DNA of 64,000 nucleotides. It comes from Brassica napus. Taxonomy: Eukaryota; Streptophyta; Magnoliopsida; Brassicales; Brassicaceae. The stretch's first letter is position 1, and every line of letters starts with the position of its first letter. The stretch lies in NCBI RefSeq assembly GCF_020379485.1, contig NC_063444.1, forward strand, positions 1,684,652 to 1,748,651, given 5' to 3'. The translations under genes were made by a program, and so were the position numbers. The notes under the pieces are model-generated. The model did not search any database. It was not told the origin of the DNA and saw nothing but the letters and a program-made list of their open reading frames with translations. Shown piece after piece: positions 61,401-64,000 of this stretch.

Positions 61401-62146
61401 AGAGAAGAGGAGTCATATATATACACTTTCCTGTAGTAATCAGTGGATCAAAAGTACTTATGATCTTTTTGACTGCGTTTTCAGGTATCGGATTCGTATA
61501 AGTTCCAGCGTTTTATGATCTATGTGCACGCGAAGGGGATGATAGTAGATGATGAGTATGTACTCATGGGATCTGCTAATATCAACCAAAGATCAATGGC
61601 CGGCACGAAAGATACAGAAATAGCCATGGGTGCATATCAACCCCATCATACATGGACTAACAAGGGAAGACACCCACGTGGCCAGGTTTGCCTTCTTCCT
61701 ATCATCATCATCATCATATATACCTTAACAAAACCTCAAAAGTTAGCTTCAGATATGCTAGAGACGTTGTGTTTATGCTCGTTGTAAAGTAATCAAGTAT
61801 AGAAACTTGAATTTAACTTACAGGTGCGTTGATATCTCTCTATCCACAGGTGTATGGATACAGAATGTCACTATGGGCAGAGCACTTAGGCAAAACCGCA
61901 GATGAGTTCGTGGAACCTTCTGATCTAGAATGCGTCAAGAACGTGAACGAAATCGCTGAAGGAAACTGGAAAAAGTTCACAAATACTAAATTCTCGGAGC
62001 TGCAAGGTCACTTGATTAAATATCCTCTACAAGTAGACAGTGATGGTAAAGTGAGCTCACTTCCAGATTACGACAGCTTCCCAGATGTTGGTGGCAAGAT
62101 CATCGGAGCTCATTCCATGGCCCTCCCTGATACTCTAACCACGTAA
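58412..62146 (+). CDS. PLDDELTA: Phospholipase D delta
   Basis: Ten exons (58412-59353, 59491-59607, 59822-60016, 60102-60407, 60490-60558, 60669-60816, 60979-61127, 61229-61378, 61485-61685, 61850-62146) give 857 residues. The first exon encodes an N-terminal C2 domain ([13 protein letters not shown] to about residue 180, with SDPYVTV and NPxW-like DPLWDE), which binds calcium and phospholipids. The two HxKxxxxD catalytic motifs are H362/K364/D369 (HHQKCVLVD) and H707/K709/D714 (HAKGMIVDD). PLD-delta makes phosphatidic acid at the plasma membrane, binds microtubules and responds to oleate, peroxide and drought (family knowledge). Intron 2 begins GC, not GT. An in-frame ATG at 58346 would add 22 Gln-rich residues; MAEKVSDDV matches the family start. 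Confidence 0.97.
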
Positions 62147-62839
62147 TGTAACATTGTTCGTTTCGATCCTGAAGAAAAAAGAAGCTGAGAGTGTTGTGTG
62201 ATTTGTGTACATTTAACTGTGTTGTTTTGTTTAATTCTTTTGTGATTTGTCGTCAAAAAAGTAGTGTGTGTGGACTATGGAGGCAAATCTCAGTTACGTA
62301 AGGATGCTCTCTGTGTTTCTTATTTTTCTCAATTAATAATAAAACTGTAATATAATTTCAAATGAATGTAACTACAAGTGTTTGGTTCTTATGTCGTGCC
62401 GAGGGTAGCATCAATTTATCCAGATTATTGTTATCCGCTTCTAAGTGCATGTTCTTTGGGCTCTTGGTTCTGGAGATATTTTTATCTGCCAGTATTAAAC
62501 TATCCTAGGAATGAATTTCAATTTGGAAAAAAAAACAAAAATAGAGGTTCTTGTTCGATTCTGTTTATCATTCAATCAAGTGTAACGATAATTAAACCAA
62601 ACCGAGTGGAAGAATGCGCTAGAGCCAAAAAAAAATAAAATAAATAACAAACCGGATTGGTTACGGAATACACCATAAGAAACGTGAGGCTTGCCACATG
62701 CAATTACTAATGTAATATAAAAATTTTAAGAATAATAATGAATCTAAAAGACAAGGAAAGGAACTGGAGTTTACAGTAAAAACCCTAATTATCTCAATCT
62801 CGATCGCAACCTGAGACTTGTCTACCTGCTTCTCCCGCA
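62147..62839. other. PLD-delta 3' flank and 5' region of the SR-like gene
   Basis: No gene seen. AAACCGGATTGGTT and a possible AAACCCTAA telo-box (62780-62788) lie just upstream of the SR-like start, a combination seen in promoters of RNA-processing and translation genes. Confidence 0.5.
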
Positions 62840-63803
62840 ATGGTAAGCTTACAGTACACACTTCTTCTTCGTAGTTTGATATATCTGACGAAATTTGAGG
62901 TACTTGTTTCGTTTTTGCAGGCTGATTCTCGCCGTCACGAAGAAAGGTTAGAGAGATTCAAATATTTTTTTTTTCTTAATATATTCGCGTTGTTCATAGC
63001 TGTAAAACTACAAACTATTTCTAAAATGTTGAATTTCATTTAACACTTGGTTAAGAATTCGAATCTGATGAATAGACTTGCGAGTGTTGACCTGTTAAAG
63101 ATTCTCTGTACTTGAATCATATGTTGTCGATGCCTTGTCATGTTAGGTGTGTCAAAGTAACATGTCTTTACTGAGGTTTTGTACAGACAACAAAACACAT
63201 GTTCTGTAATACTTTTTTTTGCCTGGTTTCTGAAACAGAGATTCACGGTCTCCTTCACCTCGAAAAGAACGGTCCCTTTCCAGGTCCAGGTCCAGGTCTA
63301 GATCCGTGCCGAGGGCTAGGTCAAGGTCAAGGTCAAGATCTTTGCCAAGGCCTATATCTCCATCAAGAAACCGTGGAAGGTTAGCTGCTCTAGCCTTCTT
63401 TTCTCCATCTCTGTCTGCATTGTCATTGGTGGTTTCTAATGCTTTTTGGTGAACAGGAGGTCTGAAGTTGAAAACCCTGGTACCACTCTCTATGTGACTG
63501 GCCTATCCACAAGAGTCACTGACAAGGATCTCGAAGCTCATTTCTCCAAGGAAGGCAAGGTGATATAACCATATATCTAAAACCCTGTTTCTCCTTCCTT
63601 CCTCATTAATCTGTTTTGTCTTAAGCTAATTTGACTAATTTGATTGCCCACAGGTAGCGTCTTGCTTTCTTGTAATGGAGCCGCGCACCCGTGAGTCTCG
63701 TGGTTTTGCCTTTGTTACGATGGATAGCGTTAAAGACGCTGACCGTTGCATCAAGTATCTCAACCAATCTGTACTTGAAGGCCGTTACATCACTGTTGAA
63801 AGG
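62840..63803 (+). CDS. SR45a/transformer-2-like RNA-binding protein (5' part, runs off right edge)
   Basis: Five exons are visible: 62840-62842 (ATG only), 62921-62946, 63239-63379, 63457-63559 and 63654-63803. An N-terminal RS domain (SRSRSRSRS, then RSRSRSRS) precedes an RRM with RNP2 LYVTGL and RNP1 RGFAFVTM. This arrangement fits Arabidopsis AT4G35785 and SR45a, which act in alternative splicing in the nucleus (family knowledge). The sequence from 63804 to the edge looks like intron, so the RRM end and the C-terminal RS/Gly region are outside the window. The RS stretch comes from simple AGGTCC/AGGTCA repeats. A three-base coding exon 1 is unusual but repeats the ACO1 pattern of splitting right after ATG. 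Confidence 0.93.
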
Positions 63804-64000
63804 GTAACATTAACTTCATGCTCAATTCATTTTGGTACCAATATGATAAGTTTGATATAGTTATTTTGTTTAACTTGGAGATTTTCTGACTAATCAGAAA
63901 AAAAATATTGCGTCAAGCTAGTGTTGGCAACAATCAAAGATGATACTACTCATCCTTACCAAATCCAACTAATCAACTATATTGCTTCAACTATCAACTA
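63804..64000. other. Intron of the SR-like gene to window edge
   Basis: Starts with GTAACA after the RRM exon and shows no further exon before the window ends. Confidence 0.5.

Overview
This is a plant nuclear genome window. It shows GT-AG introns, an AT-rich background, LTR, LINE, SINE and Helitron elements, and proteins that read as close relatives of Arabidopsis chromosome 4. The order of ten recognised loci (LARP1c, pepsin-like aspartyl protease, RABB1B, PPR protein, NIP1-type RING-H2 protein, ACO1, prolyl 4-hydroxylases, NRPB1, PLD-delta, SR45a-like RNA-binding protein) is what I recall for Arabidopsis AT4G35890 down to AT4G35785. That points to a Brassicaceae crop or wild relative (Brassica/Raphanus type). 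The assignment rests on remembered protein sequences and gene order, not on a search. One gene I would expect between the protease and RABB1B (the ERD4/OSCA-like GFS10) is not visible, which fits gene loss after polyploidy.

Layout. 1-2149: 5' half of LARP1c (minus, runs off the left edge). 2450-4630: small tandem duplication and a Helitron-like element. 5055-7439: aspartyl protease (minus). 7440-11097: intergenic, with a GA microsatellite, a hAT-like element and a SINE-like fragment. 11098-12585: RABB1B (plus). 13003-15855: PPR (minus). 17292-18426: RING-H2 (minus). 18430-32600: large accessory block with a Helitron end, a hairpin, a nearly complete Ty1/copia element (21433-26340), captured gene fragments and a second Helitron. 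32623-37177: ACO1 (plus). 37167-45735: tandemly duplicated prolyl 4-hydroxylase region (minus). 45892-48719: 5'-truncated LINE. 49641-56261: NRPB1 (plus). 58412-62146: PLD-delta (plus). 62840 to the right edge: SR-like RRM protein (plus, runs off the edge).

The host genes are mostly housekeeping or membrane-traffic genes that happen to be neighbours and form no pathway. Exon models for RABB1B, PPR, RING-H2, the protease, ACO1, NRPB1, PLD-delta and the downstream P4H were assembled by hand. Each closes in frame from ATG to stop with consensus splice sites (211, 446, 237, 531, 898, 1839, 857 and 291 residues).

The most unusual part is 37.1-45.8 kb. A segment running from the last exon of ACO1 to the last exon of a P4H gene has been duplicated in tandem. 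Both copies carry a P4H-like gene whose first exon begins with about 75 residues resembling a copia gag (UBN2-type) protein fused in frame to P4H sequence. One copy keeps the iron ligands and the other has lost the exon carrying the HxD motif, yet both can be spliced into open frames. A SINE, a LINE and a Helitron later inserted in this region. I see no CRISPR, operon, tRNA or rRNA gene, and no clearly new biological system beyond this chimeric gene family.
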